Position numbers and translations under genes: made by a program. From assembly GCA_948146395.1 (NCBI GenBank), contig OX411547.1, positions 30,856,614 through 30,920,613 of the forward strand: a DNA stretch of 64,000 bases, written 5' to 3'. The DNA is from Fragum whitleyi (Eukaryota; Mollusca; Bivalvia; Cardiida; Cardiidae). Below are positions 22,501 to 33,989 of this stretch, piece after piece (within the stretch, counting starts at the first letter, position 1; the number at the start of each line of letters is the position of its first letter). The notes beneath the pieces were generated by a model. It was not told the DNA's origin. It did not search any database and saw only the letters and a list, made by a program, of their open reading frames with translations.

Positions 22501-23149
22501 ATTAAGAAGCCTGATGTTTTAACAAAAGGTAGTATAAATTGGTTTTAATGAAGAAAAATATTTAAAAACAATTTTTTCTCAAAATTTTATTTCGTTATGA
22601 CCTTAGACAGAGAAAATCATCTTTTACTAATTTTCCCGGAACTAGTTGAGAATTGGATGTTTCCACATTCCTGCTAAAACCATTACCTAACAAAAGTTTA
22701 CAATGGTCCAAATTGAGATTTTGCTGCCAGACCAGGCGCGTAGCTGCCTTGAAGCGAGTATGCAGCTGAATCCACATTATTTTGAAATTCAGCCGCGTTT
22801 GCCCAATATGAAAATTACCGCACTTAATTAAGTTTATAAATCATATAGCCTAAATGGGCTAGCAAAGACCACAAGTAAAACTTGCTGTGTAATGTAGACT
22901 ATAGTTGAAAAAAACAAAAGGAAAGCTATTCATCTCCATTTTTATGCTAAAGAAGATGGATTTTCCTTGGTCAAGAAAGCTCTCGGAGGCCCCAAAACGC
23001 ACCAGGCATTCCCCCTGAACCCCCTAGATTATTTTGAATCCATATTCTTTAAAGGCTAGCTACGCGCCTGCAGACGACAATTAATAGTTGATGGAATTGA
23101 TAAAAAAGTTTGTCTCTTAGTAGAAAGCATTGTAGAACAAAAAAGAAAT
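22500..23149. other. spacer, no gene
   Basis: Contains a related pair TAGCTGCCTTGAAGC and CTAGCTACGCGCCTGC, hinting at a small inverted repeat (about 22735-23070: CAGGCGCGTAGCTGCC and GGCTAGCTACGCGCCTG) of a further MITE. No gene. Confidence 0.4.
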
Positions 23150-23226
23150 CAATGGCTCAGTGCAAAACAGTTGTAACTGCCTTTAAACATATAGGCACTT
23201 TCAACTGTTTTGCCCTGATCCATCAA
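23150..23226. repeat. foldback of the GGCTCAGTGCAAAACAGTTG family
   Basis: AATGGCTCAGTGCAAAACAG..CTGTTTTGCCCTGATCCATC, arms of about 30 bp. Confidence 0.65.
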
Positions 23227-23476
23227 AATGCTTGCTATTTCATGCATCTTTCTCCACAATATATCTTCCACAATATTTTCTTTTCCTATGTCAAAATAGA
23301 GGTTTGCGTGAAAATTGGTCAATATACATCTTTTCTATGCCTCTAATCATTGGTTTTTAGGGATACAAGATTTGTGAACTCGTATCGCACAGACTCACAA
23401 AGAAAAAGCTGGCAATCATTTTTTAAAAAGAATTGAAACTGTTTTGAATTTGAAGTTCTTAAGTTGAGCCCATAAG

Positions 23477-23835
23477 CAGGGATGCGGGATTACAGATTTT
23501 TCTCCAAACCATGGTCAAGTAAAAGAGAATTTTCTACTTGTCCCAGATGAAAATTAACTTGTCTGCAAAAAGAGTAGAATAGATAATTTTTGTGAAAACA
23601 TTGTTTTTAAAGAAGAAAATGCTGGAATTCAGCATTTTCTTCAATAAAAACATGTTTTTTACCCTCTGCTACAAACATTAGGCTGATTAATCTCTTAGAT
23701 ATAAAAGTACCATTCCAAGATTTGCCTTGGTATTCACTTGTCCTAAGAATGGTTGAGTGGCCTCATAAAATGTACTTGTCCACAGGTAAAAAAGCCCATG
23801 TCAGATTAGTCGGACATGGGAATTCCACACTCCTG
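23477..23835 (-). mobile_element. MITE, CAGGGGTGTGGAATTCCC family
   Basis: Inverted relative to 46738-47084. Right end ATGGGAATTCCACACTCCTG, left end CAGGGATGCGGGATTACAG. Repeated ACTTGTCC motifs. The central hairpin GAAGAAAATGCTGGAATTCA plus complement lies at 23612-23642. Confidence 0.68.
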
Positions 23836-24060
23836 CCATAAGGTTAATGTCTATTAAATAGTAAATCTAACAATGACACCATTTTTCCAAAACCATTAAC
23901 AATAAATTCTCAAATATTATAAAAGCAACATCTCTTCCTTCAAACAAATTCCGTACAATATTGCTTTCTTTCATTGATTAATACCATTACATTTGCAATC
24001 TATTGTCAGTTTCAAAGTAATGTATAATTTCTCTAAAACAAAAACCAAAATCGGTCTTTT

Positions 24061-24999
24061 TATGCCCCCGTATCGAAAGATCGGGGGCATATTGTTTTAC
24101 CAATGTCCGTCTGTCCGTCCGTCTATCTGTCTGTCTGTCTGTCTGTCTGCAAAAGTTAACCAAAAAACTTAACATTGCCAATATCTTCAAGCCTATTTAA
24201 GATACAAGGCTCATATTTGGCATGATGATAGATCTCAATGATCCGCATCTGCTGATACCAAAGTCAAGGTCATGTGACAAGGTCAAGGTCATCTCTCAAG
24301 GTCAAATAACTCAAAAAGTTAACCAAAAATTTAACATTGCCAATATCTTCAAGCCTATTCAAGATACAAGGGTTATATTTGGCATGTTGATAGATCTCAA
24401 TGACCTGCATCTGCTGATACCAAAGTCAAGGTCATGTGACAAGGTCAAGGTCATCTCTCAAGGTCAAATAACTCGAAAAGTTAACCAAAAAACTTAACAT
24501 TGCCAATATCTTCAACCCTTTTCAAGATACAAGGCTCATATTTGGCATGATGATAGATCTCAATGATCCTCATCTGCTGATACAAAAGTCAAGGTCATGT
24601 GACAAGGTCAAGGTCACCTCTCAAGGTCAAATATTTAAAAAAAACTTAACATTGCCAATATCTTCAAGCCTATTTACGAAACGAGGCTCATATTTGGCAT
24701 GATGATAGATCTCTATTATCCGCATCTGCTGGTACCAAAGTCAAGGTCATTTGAGAAGGTCAAGGTCATCTATCAAGGTCAAATAACTCAAAAAGTTAAC
24801 CAAAAAACTTAACATTGCCAATATCTTCAAGCCTATTCAAGATACAAGGCTCATATTTGGCATGATGGTAGATCTCAATGATCCGCATCGGCTGGTACCA
24901 AAGTCAAGGTCATGTGACAAGGTCAAGGTCATCTCTCAAGGTCAAACTTTGAAAAAAAATGCTGTTACGGGGGCATTCGTGTTTCACAAACATATCTTG
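24061..24999 (+). mobile_element. Helitron-like element with five TCAAGGTCA-rich units
   Basis: Starts with the hairpin TATGCCCCCGTATCG..CGGGGGCATA, then (CCGT/CTGT)n at 24108-24150, then five units of about 160 bp (CTTAACATTGCCAATATCTT near 24165, 24330, 24493, 24644 and 24808). Each unit holds about three TCAAGGTCA motifs. It ends TTACGGGGGCATTCGTG..ATCTTG|TTTT. No gene. Confidence 0.65.
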
Positions 25000-25322
25000 T
25001 TTTGAAAAATTTCAGCAATTACCCCTTCTTTGACCAAAGAAGTTAAACATCGCCTCTTACATGTATTTCATTTTTTACTTCATGCACAATATTTCCCTGA
25101 TTTTCTTCTCTTCAATTTTCAACAAAAGGTTTTTATATAGGATAGGACAGGATTGCAGAGAGAAAATTGATTTATGATGTAGATCAATCTTAAAGAAATT
25201 ACTTGTTTATTTTGTGTCTTCAGAGACCTCCAAAATTTGATGGCAAATGAAATCAGCTGTGATTTGATGGGCATAGCAAACTTTGTTAGGGGGTTTGAAA
25301 TGTGCAAAGAATCCATATTTAT

Positions 25323-28129
25323 TATACCCCCGCAAAACGAATGTTTTCGGGGGTATACTGGAATCAGCCTGTCTGTCTGTCCGTCCGTCCGTCCGTCCGT
25401 GTGTCTGTCCGTCTGTCCGTCCGTCTGTAGACACAAATAGTAGTAAATTTGTGTCGCGAACTCCTCCTTCAGTTTTCCTTCAAAAGCCTTTAAACTTTAT
25501 AGAAACATTCATCACATGTTGAAGTTTTGCAAGACGCAATTTTCAGGTCCCAACTTCCCCTGGTTCATGAATTATCTCCCCTTGAACTTAGACATTTTTT
25601 CCTTTTATAGTAGTAAATTTGTGTCGCGAACTCCGCCTTCAGTTTTCCTTCAAAAGCCTTTAAACTTTATAGAAACATTCATCACATGTTGAAGTTTTGC
25701 AAGACGCAATTTTCAGGTCTCAACTTCCCCTGGTTCATGAATTATCTCCCCTTGAACTTAGACATTTTTTCCTATTTGTTACCATGAACTTATCATTTTG
25801 TGTTGCAAACTCCTACTTCAATTTTCATTCAATAGTTATGAAATATTATACAAACATACATCACATAATGAAGTTTTGCAGGACGCAAATTTCAAGTGTC
25901 AACTCTCCCAGGTTCACTAATTATCTCCCCTTGAACTTAAGACATTTTTTTCTATTTGTTACCATTTACTTATAATTTTGTGTCGCAAACTCCTCCTTCA
26001 ATTTTAATTCAATAGTTATGAAATATTATACAAACATTCATCACAAGTTGAAGTTTTGCAAGACGCAAATTGCAAGTCTCAATTCCCCCTGGTTCATGAA
26101 TTATTTCTCTGAACTTAGACATTTTTATCTATTTGTTACCATGTGTTTATCATTTTGTGTTGCAAACTCCTACTTCAATTTTCATTCAATTGTAATGAAA
26201 CATTATGCAAATATTGATCACAAGTTGAAGTTTTGCAAGAGGCTATTTTCAAGTGTCAACTCCACCAGGTTCATGAATAATGTCCCCTTGATCTTAAGAC
26301 ATTTTTTTTTTCTAATTGTTACAATGTAATTATAATTTTGTGACGCAAACTCCTCCTTTAATTTTCATTCAATAGTTATGAAACATTATACAAACAATTA
26401 TCACATCTTGAAGTTTTGCAAGACACAAATTTCAAGTGTCAACTCCCCCAGGTTCATGTGTTATCTAGCCTTGAACTTTGACATTTTTTCCTATTTGTTA
26501 CCATGTACTTATAATTTTGTGTTGCAAACTCATCCTGCAATTTCCATTCAATAGTAATGAAAAAGTATACAGACATTTATCACATGTTGAAGTTTTGCAA
26601 GACACAAATTTCAAGTGTAAACTCCCACAGGTTTATGAATTATCTCCCCTTGAACTTAAGACAATTTTTCTTTTTTTATTCAACTAACTTAATAGATTTC
26701 AAATGTGCAGGGTCTTGAGTCTGAATCTTAACTTTCCAAATTTTTTTATACCCCCGCAAAACGAATGTTTTCGGGGGTATACTGGAATCAGCCTGTCTGT
26801 CTGTCCGTGCGTCTGTCCGTCCGTCTGTGGACACAAATAGAAGTAATTTTGTGTCGCGAACTCCTCCTTCAGTTTTCCTTCAAAAGCCTTGAAATTTTAT
26901 AGACACATTCATCACATGTTGAAGTTTTGCAAGACGCAATTTTCAGGTCCCAACTTCCCCTGGTTCATGAATTATCTCCCCTTGAACTTAGACATTTTTT
27001 CCTATTTGTTACCATATACTTATCATTTTGTGTCGCAAACTCCTACTTCAATTTTCATTCAATAGTTATGAAATATTATACAAACATACATCACATAATG
27101 AAGTTTTGCAAGACGCAAATTTCAAGTGTCAACTCTCCCAGGTTCACTAATTATCTCCCCTTGAACTTAAGACATTTTTTTCTATTTGTTACCATTTACT
27201 TATGATTTTGTGTCGCAAACTCCTCCTTCAATTTTCATTCAATAGTTATGAAATATCATACAAACATTCATCACAAGTTGAAGTTTTGCAAGACGCAAAT
27301 TGCAAGTCTCAATTCCCCCTGGTTCATGAATTATTTCCCCTTGAACTTAGACATTTTTTTCTATTTGTTACCATGTACTTATCATTTTGTGTCGCAAACT
27401 CCTCCTTCAATTTTCATTCAATTGTAATAAAACATTATGCAAATATTGATCACAAGTTGAAGTTTTGCAAGAGGCTATTTTCAAGTGTCAACTCCACCAG
27501 GTTCATGAATAATGTCCCCTTGATCTTAAGACTTTTTTTTTCTATTTGTTACAATGTACTTATAATTTTGTGACCCAAACTCCTCCTTCAATTTTCATTC
27601 AATAGTTATGAAACATTATACAAACAATTATCACATTTTGAAGTTTTGCAAGACACAAATTTCAAGTGTCAACTCCCCAAGGTTCATGTGTTATCTCCCC
27701 TTGAACTTTGACATTTTTTCCTTTTTGTTACCATGTACTTATAATTTTGTGTTGCAAACTCCTCCTGCAATTTCCATTCAAAAGTAATGAAACAGTATAA
27801 AGACATTTATCACATGTTGAAATTTTGCAAGACACAAATTTCAAGTGTAAACTCCCACAGGTTTATGAATTATCTCCCCTTGAACTTAAGACAATTTTTT
27901 CTTTTTGAACACATATACTAGTAATTTTGTTTCCTAAACTCCTCCTTCAGTTTTCCTTCAATAGCTTGAAAACATTTATCACATGTGTCAGTTTTGCAAG
28001 ACGCAATTTAGAGGTCTCAAATCCAAGAGTTATCTTTATATTTGAAGCATTTTGCTTCTCCTGTCAAAGTATCTCATTCTCTGAAAGCACTTGCGGGGGT
28101 ATTAAGTCACATTCAGTGACAAGCTCTAG
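25323..28129 (+). mobile_element. Helitron-like element, duplicated in tandem (14 units of about 179 bp)
   Basis: Starts with the palindrome TATACCCCCGCAAAACG..CGGGGGTATA, then (CTGT)n(CCGT)n at 25370-25430. Two arrays of seven units follow, anchored by GAAGTTTTGCAAGACGCAA (from 25521 and from 26921). A second complete start, with its own palindrome and microsatellite, lies at 26747. It ends CTTGCGGGGGTATTAAG..CTCTAG|TTT. Open frames within are tandem-unit artefacts. Confidence 0.68.
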
Positions 28130-28474
28130 TTTATTTAGGGATAACTGGATTGATGGACAATATTTCTGATGAATAAATGCTGGGAAAATATCATAAATTG
28201 ATGCAGAATTTTTCTTCTGCAAAAGTATGAGTGTGGATTAGGAAGGGGAAGGGATGCTCACAAAGTATCATAAAAATTCTAATATAACCACATGTTCTAA
28301 TAAAGCCCAATTATTATCTTAAAACCATTTTATTCTCAAAAATTAATTTTTGGAATGGTATTAAGGTAAAATTAATATATTACCAAATAAAAAGCAATAC
28401 ATCCTATCAAGGGAGAGTACTTTTAAAGCTTTTTTGTAACAATTGTACATCTCTTTCAATTTACCATTTTGAGG
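28130..28474. other. AT-rich spacer, no gene
   Basis: Nothing recognisable. Confidence 0.3.
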
Positions 28475-28540
28475 GGTCAGTGCAATACTATTGTAAGTGC
28501 CTATATATTAATAGGCACTTACAATAGTATTGCACTGACC
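28475..28540. repeat. perfect palindrome, 30-bp arms
   Basis: Each arm begins GGTCAGTGCAATACTATTGT and the two arms pair perfectly for 30 bp around a 6-nt loop. This is the best-preserved copy of a foldback family also seen at 9180 and, as a half-copy, in the 33131 array. Confidence 0.8.
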
Positions 28541-29129
28541 TTACAATGTGAGTGTTGCATCCTTTTGCAAATAACTCATGCTTTCTTCTCTCGACTTGAT
28601 TAAACCTGTTAGTAGTAAAGTCTTTCTTTGAAATATACATGACAAATTTAAATCAGCCTCTGCAATAATGCCTTCGATCTACATCTATCAAATAATCTTG
28701 GGATTGAATAATTAAGTGATTGGTTTATCAATATAAGTGTTATATCAATTACCCTTGTTATCAGCCTCCTTACATTAATAAATCATGTATGATCTATATA
28801 TTTACATAAGTATGATATGTAAATAGGTGTTGTTATCTTTCCCACCTCTCACAACAAAGCTTGGTGGTAAAACAGCAAACAACAAGGGTCTCATACATCA
28901 GATTCTAATTAGCATCACTTATTGATGAGTTGTTCACTCTGCTTACAGACAACGTTTTATGCCCAACTGTATCTATAAGATTGTGGGAGGGGGGTATTGT
29001 TTTATCTTACTGTCTGTCTGTTGCTGAGTTCAAACTGTAACATGTTGGACTTTTAATCCTGGGATGGTGAATTTGAATCCTAGCTTGGCCAGCTTTCATT
29101 TGACATTAAGTCACTATGACAAGCGTCCT

Positions 29130-29216
29130 TTAACCCTTGTCATGCTGAATAAATTTTGGCTAAAAATTTTCATCAAAAAAGCAGGAATAAACCGGGCTCA
29201 GCATGACAAAGGTTAA
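29130..29216 (+). mobile_element. deleted piggyBac-like MITE, CCCTTGTCATGCTGAA family
   Basis: 87 bp from TTAA|CCCTTGTCATGCTGAA to CTCAGCATGACAAAGG|TTAA. The inner part present in the 250-bp copy is gone. Confidence 0.68.
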
Positions 29217-29404
29217 AATGTCTACCACCAAGGGCAAAAGATAAGTTACGTATACTTAAGTTGGATGGGCAGATGGTTGCTCAGAATTAAAAGATTGTAG
29301 TTGTCCTTGTGTGAGAAATAACAGGAAGTCATGGTTAAAAGCACGAACCACCACAATATAACTGCAATAGTGTTGAAAGTTGATTTAAATTTACACAATC
29401 GATC

Positions 29405-29600
29405 AATCAACCTGTCTGTCTGTCTGTCTGTCTATCTGTCTGTCTGTGAATCTCAACCAAAAAACTTGACACTGCTAATAATTTTTCAAGAATCAATGTT
29501 GATATTTTGCATGAGGATAGATCTCATAGATACACATCTGCTGATACCAAGTTCAAGGTCATGTGACAGGGCCAAGTTCCTCTGTCTAAGTAAAAAACGT
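29405..29600 (+). repeat. single-unit fragment of the TCAAGGTCA-family Helitron-like element
   Basis: (CTGT)n at 29412-29448, then AACCAAAAAACTTGACACTG, GCATGAGGATAGATCTCATA, CAAGTTCAAGGTCATGTGAC. Confidence 0.5.
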
Positions 29601-29674
29601 GGGCCAGGCTAGTTAAAAATCATCAATTTGTTTGAAACAAAATTCAAACTTGGCAGAATGATTGTTAATATATC

Positions 29675-29909
29675 AGCCTGTGCGTGATATTTCCAACAAT
29701 TTGCAATGTGCATGAGGTGTAAACATTGAGCAGCATAGACAACCACATACTGTGAATGGAAGTTACCTGATTATCTATATGTACTTTGAGACCTTATCTG
29801 TCTACTAAGCACACAGTGAAGACTCAGGTCAGACTGTGTGGATGCACAGGCTTGTCAGAGTCATTGCGTTGCCCATATTTGAAATTGTTGGAAATCTCAC
29901 ACGCAGGCT
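29675..29909 (+). mobile_element. MITE, AGCCTGTGTGTGACATTTCC family
   Basis: 235 bp, ends AGCCTGTGCGTGATATTTCC and GGAAATCTCACACGCAGGCT; hairpin around CAGACTGTGTGGATGCACAG. A closely related full copy is at 39245-39475. Confidence 0.7.
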
Positions 29910-30251
29910 AATATTCAGTTTACTCAGAATATCCTTTCATTTTTTCATTCCATTTTCTTCAAACACTACGTTTTTTTAGTCTCAATAATCCAATTCTTGT
30001 CGGCTATGAAAATGATAAGTGGATTCAGAAACTTGTTTAAAAATAATGTCTGCATGCCAAGGGGTTTCATTGTTATAATTGCCTGTTGTCTAGCAGGAAA
30101 AAAACGCTTTCCTTCAAAACCATCTATCTCTACATTCTCTCAATACTCTAGACAGTGTAGATTAAAATCAGTCTGCATAGATGTGCAGTTTGATCTATTG
30201 CTGACTTCTGTTTGATTTATCATGCAGATTTGCTGTATTGATAGGGAGAAT

Positions 30252-30801
30252 GTAACCCTTGACATGCAGTAAAAAATTTTCTTGAAAAAAATTGCATCTA
30301 AATCAAAGTGCTGAAAACACTGGATGCTTTATTTGTGAGTCAGTCATAATTCATTTTAAGAATACAAGTTTAATACTTTTCTGATTTTGAAAGGAAAAAA
30401 GCAGATGGCATAGACTAAGATCAGACTGCACATATGTGCAGGCTGATCTAAGTCTTAATGTTCTGCCAAAGTAGGAATATTCAGGGTCCAGCATTACAAG
30501 GAGCTGCCGGCTTAGCGCAGTTGGTAACATGTGGGACTGTCATTCAAGAGTTCCTGGGTATGATTCCCGATGGCAGCACTCATTCTTTCTGACTATTTGT
30601 CTCTCACCAATAGGTCGATAAATCACAAACCTATGTGGGATAGCAGCTGGAGGCTAGGAAAGGATGTAATGGAAGTACTGGTGTGAGAAATACCAGGAAT
30701 CCATTGTTAGGTGTTCCAGTCGTAGTGATATAGCTGAAAGATTGCTGAAAGCGGCTAAAAAACCCACTCAATTATATACAAATCAGCATGACAAGGGCTA
30801 A
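30252..30801 (+). mobile_element. piggyBac-like MITE interrupted by a SINE
   Basis: Starts AACCCTTGACATGCAG, with centre GATCAGACTGCACATATGTG. It reaches CAGCATTACAAGG at 30501. After the SINE it resumes with CAGCATGACAAGGGCTAA. The outer target sites are degenerate (GTAA/CTAA). Confidence 0.68.
30502..30783 (+). mobile_element. full-length tRNA-derived SINE with target duplication
   Basis: The tRNA-like head (30503-30577) has paired ends GCTGCCGG..CGATGGCAGC, an A-box region TTAGCGCAGTTGGTAACATG and a B-box GGGTATGATTCCC. The body runs through ACCTATGTGGGATAGCAGCT and AAGGATGTAATGG. The SINE is flanked by 13-bp duplications CAGCAT(T/G)ACAAGG (30489-30501, 30784-30796), one mismatch apart. 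Related copies: 3861, 14640, 19436, 32515, 36419 and 59606. Confidence 0.78.
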
Positions 30802-31949
30802 GTAATATTCGTTTTCCAGGTTTTACTGAGCATTTTACTAGATACAAAGGATTGACCCGTATCAATTTGCTGTGCATGTGCATAATCTTGCTGTACACAA
30901 ATTTTTTTCAGAAAGCATAGAATAAGATCAGGCTGCACATCTTTACAGTCAGATCATAGCCTATGTTGCCCTGCTTTCTGCTCCATGCTCAGTTAATTAT
31001 TGTGGGAAGAACACGAGTGATCTCTTGTGGAAGTGTCAAATTATTGATTAATGAAATAATTCTAGGTTGGTGCATTTTGATAGGCTGAGAAATTGGTTTC
31101 ATACTCAATGAAAACAGCATTGATGACAAAGCTTTTTTGTAAGCTTCTGCAGGAAGTATTCACTGCATAGGAAATTTGTTTTTTAACTGACAAATCTTTA
31201 TATTTTTGCTTCAAGAAATTCAATTATAACATATGAAGAGAGTTTTTGTTGATTACATGGGGGTATGAAACTAAAAACCTTATCACATTCATGTATGAAT
31301 TCTCTTCGTGTACTCATACCGTGTAAGTATGTTTTTAGTTTCATGCCTCAATGAAATCAACAAATAATCTCTTCATCTCTTAAATTGGTAGAAACAAAAT
31401 TAGGATTGAGCAGGTTAAAGGTTACGGTTAAACAAAGGTTGGTTTTTAATAGCCAATCAAATGTCAGTGGTGCATTTATGATGCACTTTAAGTAGATAGT
31501 TTTCCTGCATTCTTAAGAATTTTCCTGAATTCCTATTGTCAGAGTGTTAATTGGTTTCAATATTTGCAGTGGTGTTGCTGTTCTTTCTTTAAAAAATATA
31601 GACCAAATCTTACTTACAGAAATATTTAAGTGGATTGGAATATATTTACTTCTTGAATGTTAAAATTTTATAAACTTTCTTTACTTTATATGTAATTGCC
31701 TGAATGCTCTCAGTGGCCATCTGAGTAAGAGCTAGACACAATTGAGAAGTTACTCAGCATCAAAAGTATTGTATAATCCATGATTATTGCCCTGGCAGGG
31801 CGGAGCCTAAGTAATGGGTCGTTGGACTTAAGGTAAATCAGCTTTTATTTACAAAAACTTATATCTATAGATAGTTGACATAAATAACTTAGACGTTAAA
31901 CCGTAGGTAACCCTCATAAGTTAAGTTATGAGAATTTAGTAACCAAAAG
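30802..31949. other. spacer with a foldback, no gene
   Basis: 30905-30985 resembles the palindromic centre of the CATGCTGAA MITE (AGATCAGGCTGCACATC). 31100-31400 shares TTTTGTAAGCTTCTGC, ATATGAAGAGAG and TTTTTAGTTTCA..CAATGAAATCAACAAATAATC with 10400-10930, so a longer diverged repeat is present in both places. Confidence 0.4.
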
Positions 31950-32120
31950 CAGGGCTTGAAAATTCTACTCGTCCGCTCGTCCTGCATGATTTTTTCCTTC
32001 TTTGTCTATATAAGCAGGACGAGTGGATTTTGCAAAATTTCACGTATTGAATTAATGTATCACTATATTTTCTTGTATAGCAGGACGAGTAGAAATTTCG
32101 AGAATTTTCAAGTCCTGGTT
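31950..32120. mobile_element. short MITE with GCAGGACGAGT repeats
   Basis: The ends GCAGGGCTTGAAAATTCTAC and (complement) CCAGGACTTGAAAATTCTCG are inverted repeats. GCAGGACGAGT occurs internally in both orientations. Frames on both strands are products of the palindrome. Confidence 0.6.
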
Positions 32121-32514
32121 TTTGCGAAATGTGTTCACTTTCTCTAAGCATGTGAATACAGATAGCTTTTCGATACAGTTATTTATATGTGATAACAATA
32201 ATTACAGACCAACTTTCAAAAGAATTCAAAATATTGTAAAGTTAACTTGGCAAATTACGTCATGTATAAGACACGCCCTACTAGTTGAATAATAACACAG
32301 AATAAGACTGCCTACCATATTAAGTTACCCTCACAAATAGGAGCTACTCCTTCACCATTTGCAATACTTACCCAATTAAGTTGAAAATGCCTTAAAATCA
32401 AGAATATGGGAGTCTTCTCCTGTAAGAGCCAATTTCTATTAAACAGTCATTTGTTTGAAGAAAAATAGCCTCAAATTAAAAATGGACTGATTACAAAATA
32501 AAGAAAAAAAAACC

Positions 32515-32806
32515 CAGCTAGGACGCCCATCAAAAACAGTGGTAGATATCGAGTGTTTGACTATCATTCAAAAGGTCCTGAGCTCAAATGGCCACACTCA
32601 TTTTTTCCAACTTTTTCTCTCTCACAATCGGGTCAATAAATGTAGACCAACATGGAATAGCAGCTGGAGGCTATGAAAGGATGTAATGGTGGTACTGTTG
32701 TAAGAAATACAAGGAATCTAGTGCTAGGTGCTCCAGCTGCCTAGATACTACTGCAAGATTGTTAAATACAGCGTTAAACCCCCATACAAACAAACAAACC
32801 CATTTT
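32515..32806 (+). mobile_element. tRNA-derived SINE
   Basis: Plus-strand copy of the 30502 family: GGTCCTGAGCTCAAATGGCC as a decayed B-box region, body AATAGCAGCTGGAGGCTATG, AAGGATGTAATGGTGGTACT, and an (ACAAACAA)-type tail. Confidence 0.6.
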
Positions 32807-32893
32807 GATTGATACTTTGTCTCAGTTAATGGGTACAAAATAAGAGCTCATTGTCCCTGTTTTGTATTATGCTTTAAAAGATGCACAGTTTAA

Positions 32894-32962
32894 GTGAGTG
32901 ATCAGGGGTCAAGTTTGTCTATACACTGTATAGACAAATTGACCTCTGATCACTCACTTTAA
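32894..32962. repeat. foldback (TAAGTGAGTGATCAGGGGTC)
   Basis: The arms TAAGTGAGTGATCAGGGGTC and its near-complement GACCTCTGATCACTCACTTA enclose TGTCTATACACTGTATAGACA. A degraded copy lies at 56335-56405. Confidence 0.7.
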
Positions 32963-33130
32963 CTTATGCATTTATAGTAACATTTTTTCGGATAAATATG
33001 GTTTGTTTAAAGGCTAAAACCCACAGAAAGCAATATTTACAAGTGTGCCCTGTCATGAGAATAGGGACCATCTTGGACTCAATAAATATAAACGTTTGAA
33101 AAAGAGATTGGTTCTATTGCAGGCCAACCT

Positions 33131-33530
33131 TTATTCACTCCCATATGGTCCTTTTTCAGGAGATATGGGTCACAAATCTAAATAGAGGTCAGCATGTACT
33201 GTTGTAAGTGCTTATATATTAATTTTATTCCTTTATTCACTCCTATATGGCCCCCTTTTCAGGAGATGGGTCACAAATTTAAATAGAGGTCAGCATGTAC
33301 TGTTGTAAGTGCTTATATATTAATTTTATTCCTTTATTCACTCCTATATGGCCCCCTTTTCAGGAGATGGGTCACAAATTTAAATAGAGGTCAGCATGTA
33401 CTGTTGTAAGTGCTTATATATTAATTTTATTCCTTTATTCACTCCTATATGGCCCCCTTTTCAGGAGATGGGTCACAAATTTAAATAGAGGTCAGCGCGA
33501 ACTATTGTGAGAGCTTATATTTTTTTAGGC
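33131..33530 (+). repeat. 101-bp tandem array, four copies
   Basis: Units start at 33131, 33233, 33334 and 33435 (TTATTCACTCCTATATGGCC). The last three are nearly identical. Each unit ends in GAGGTCAGCATGTACTGTTG, half of the foldback family at 28475, so the array amplified a broken MITE with its flank. Confidence 0.75.
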
Positions 33531-33989
33531 ACTTACTTTACAGTAGGCACTTAACAGTAAATTTGTGCAGAATACTGGAAATAAGTTTCCATAGAATAAC
33601 TTGTGCCAGAAGCCAGAAAGCGTTTTATAGCCTGTACCAGGTGACTGAATGTTTTGTAAATTATCTTGAGTGGAAGATGCATTATTGTCTTATTAATATC
33701 AATAAGCTTCATCTCTTTTATCTTTTGTGTGTTACATTTTTTTACGGATCAAAATGGGAAATATACTGTTGTATACGGTGGCACATTTCAGCCATGAGAT
33801 ATAAGAAAGCAATTACAATTCTTAACTTTGAAAAAGACAAAAAAAAATCCTCCACTGAAAATACATAAAAAATTGAGAGTTCAAAGGGTCTTATCCGCAA
33901 AAAATTGTTTAGAAGAAAGGAACCTCTTATTAAGGGCAAAAAATCATGGATTTGAAAGATGGATGTTGCTTCAGAAAATGAGTTCTAAA
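33531..33989. other. AT-rich spacer, no gene
   Basis: The plus-strand frame at 33563-33868 and the minus-strand frame at 33742-33939 overlap each other and lack coding composition. Confidence 0.3.

Noticed and set aside
25697..27573. Several plus-strand frames with repeated LPLNLRHFFLFVT-like peptides
   Set aside because: Products of the 179-bp tandem units; they appear in the same places in both duplicated arrays.
30503..30577. tRNA gene
   Set aside because: It has A- and B-box-like motifs but is the head of a SINE with a target duplication, imperfect arms and many relatives.
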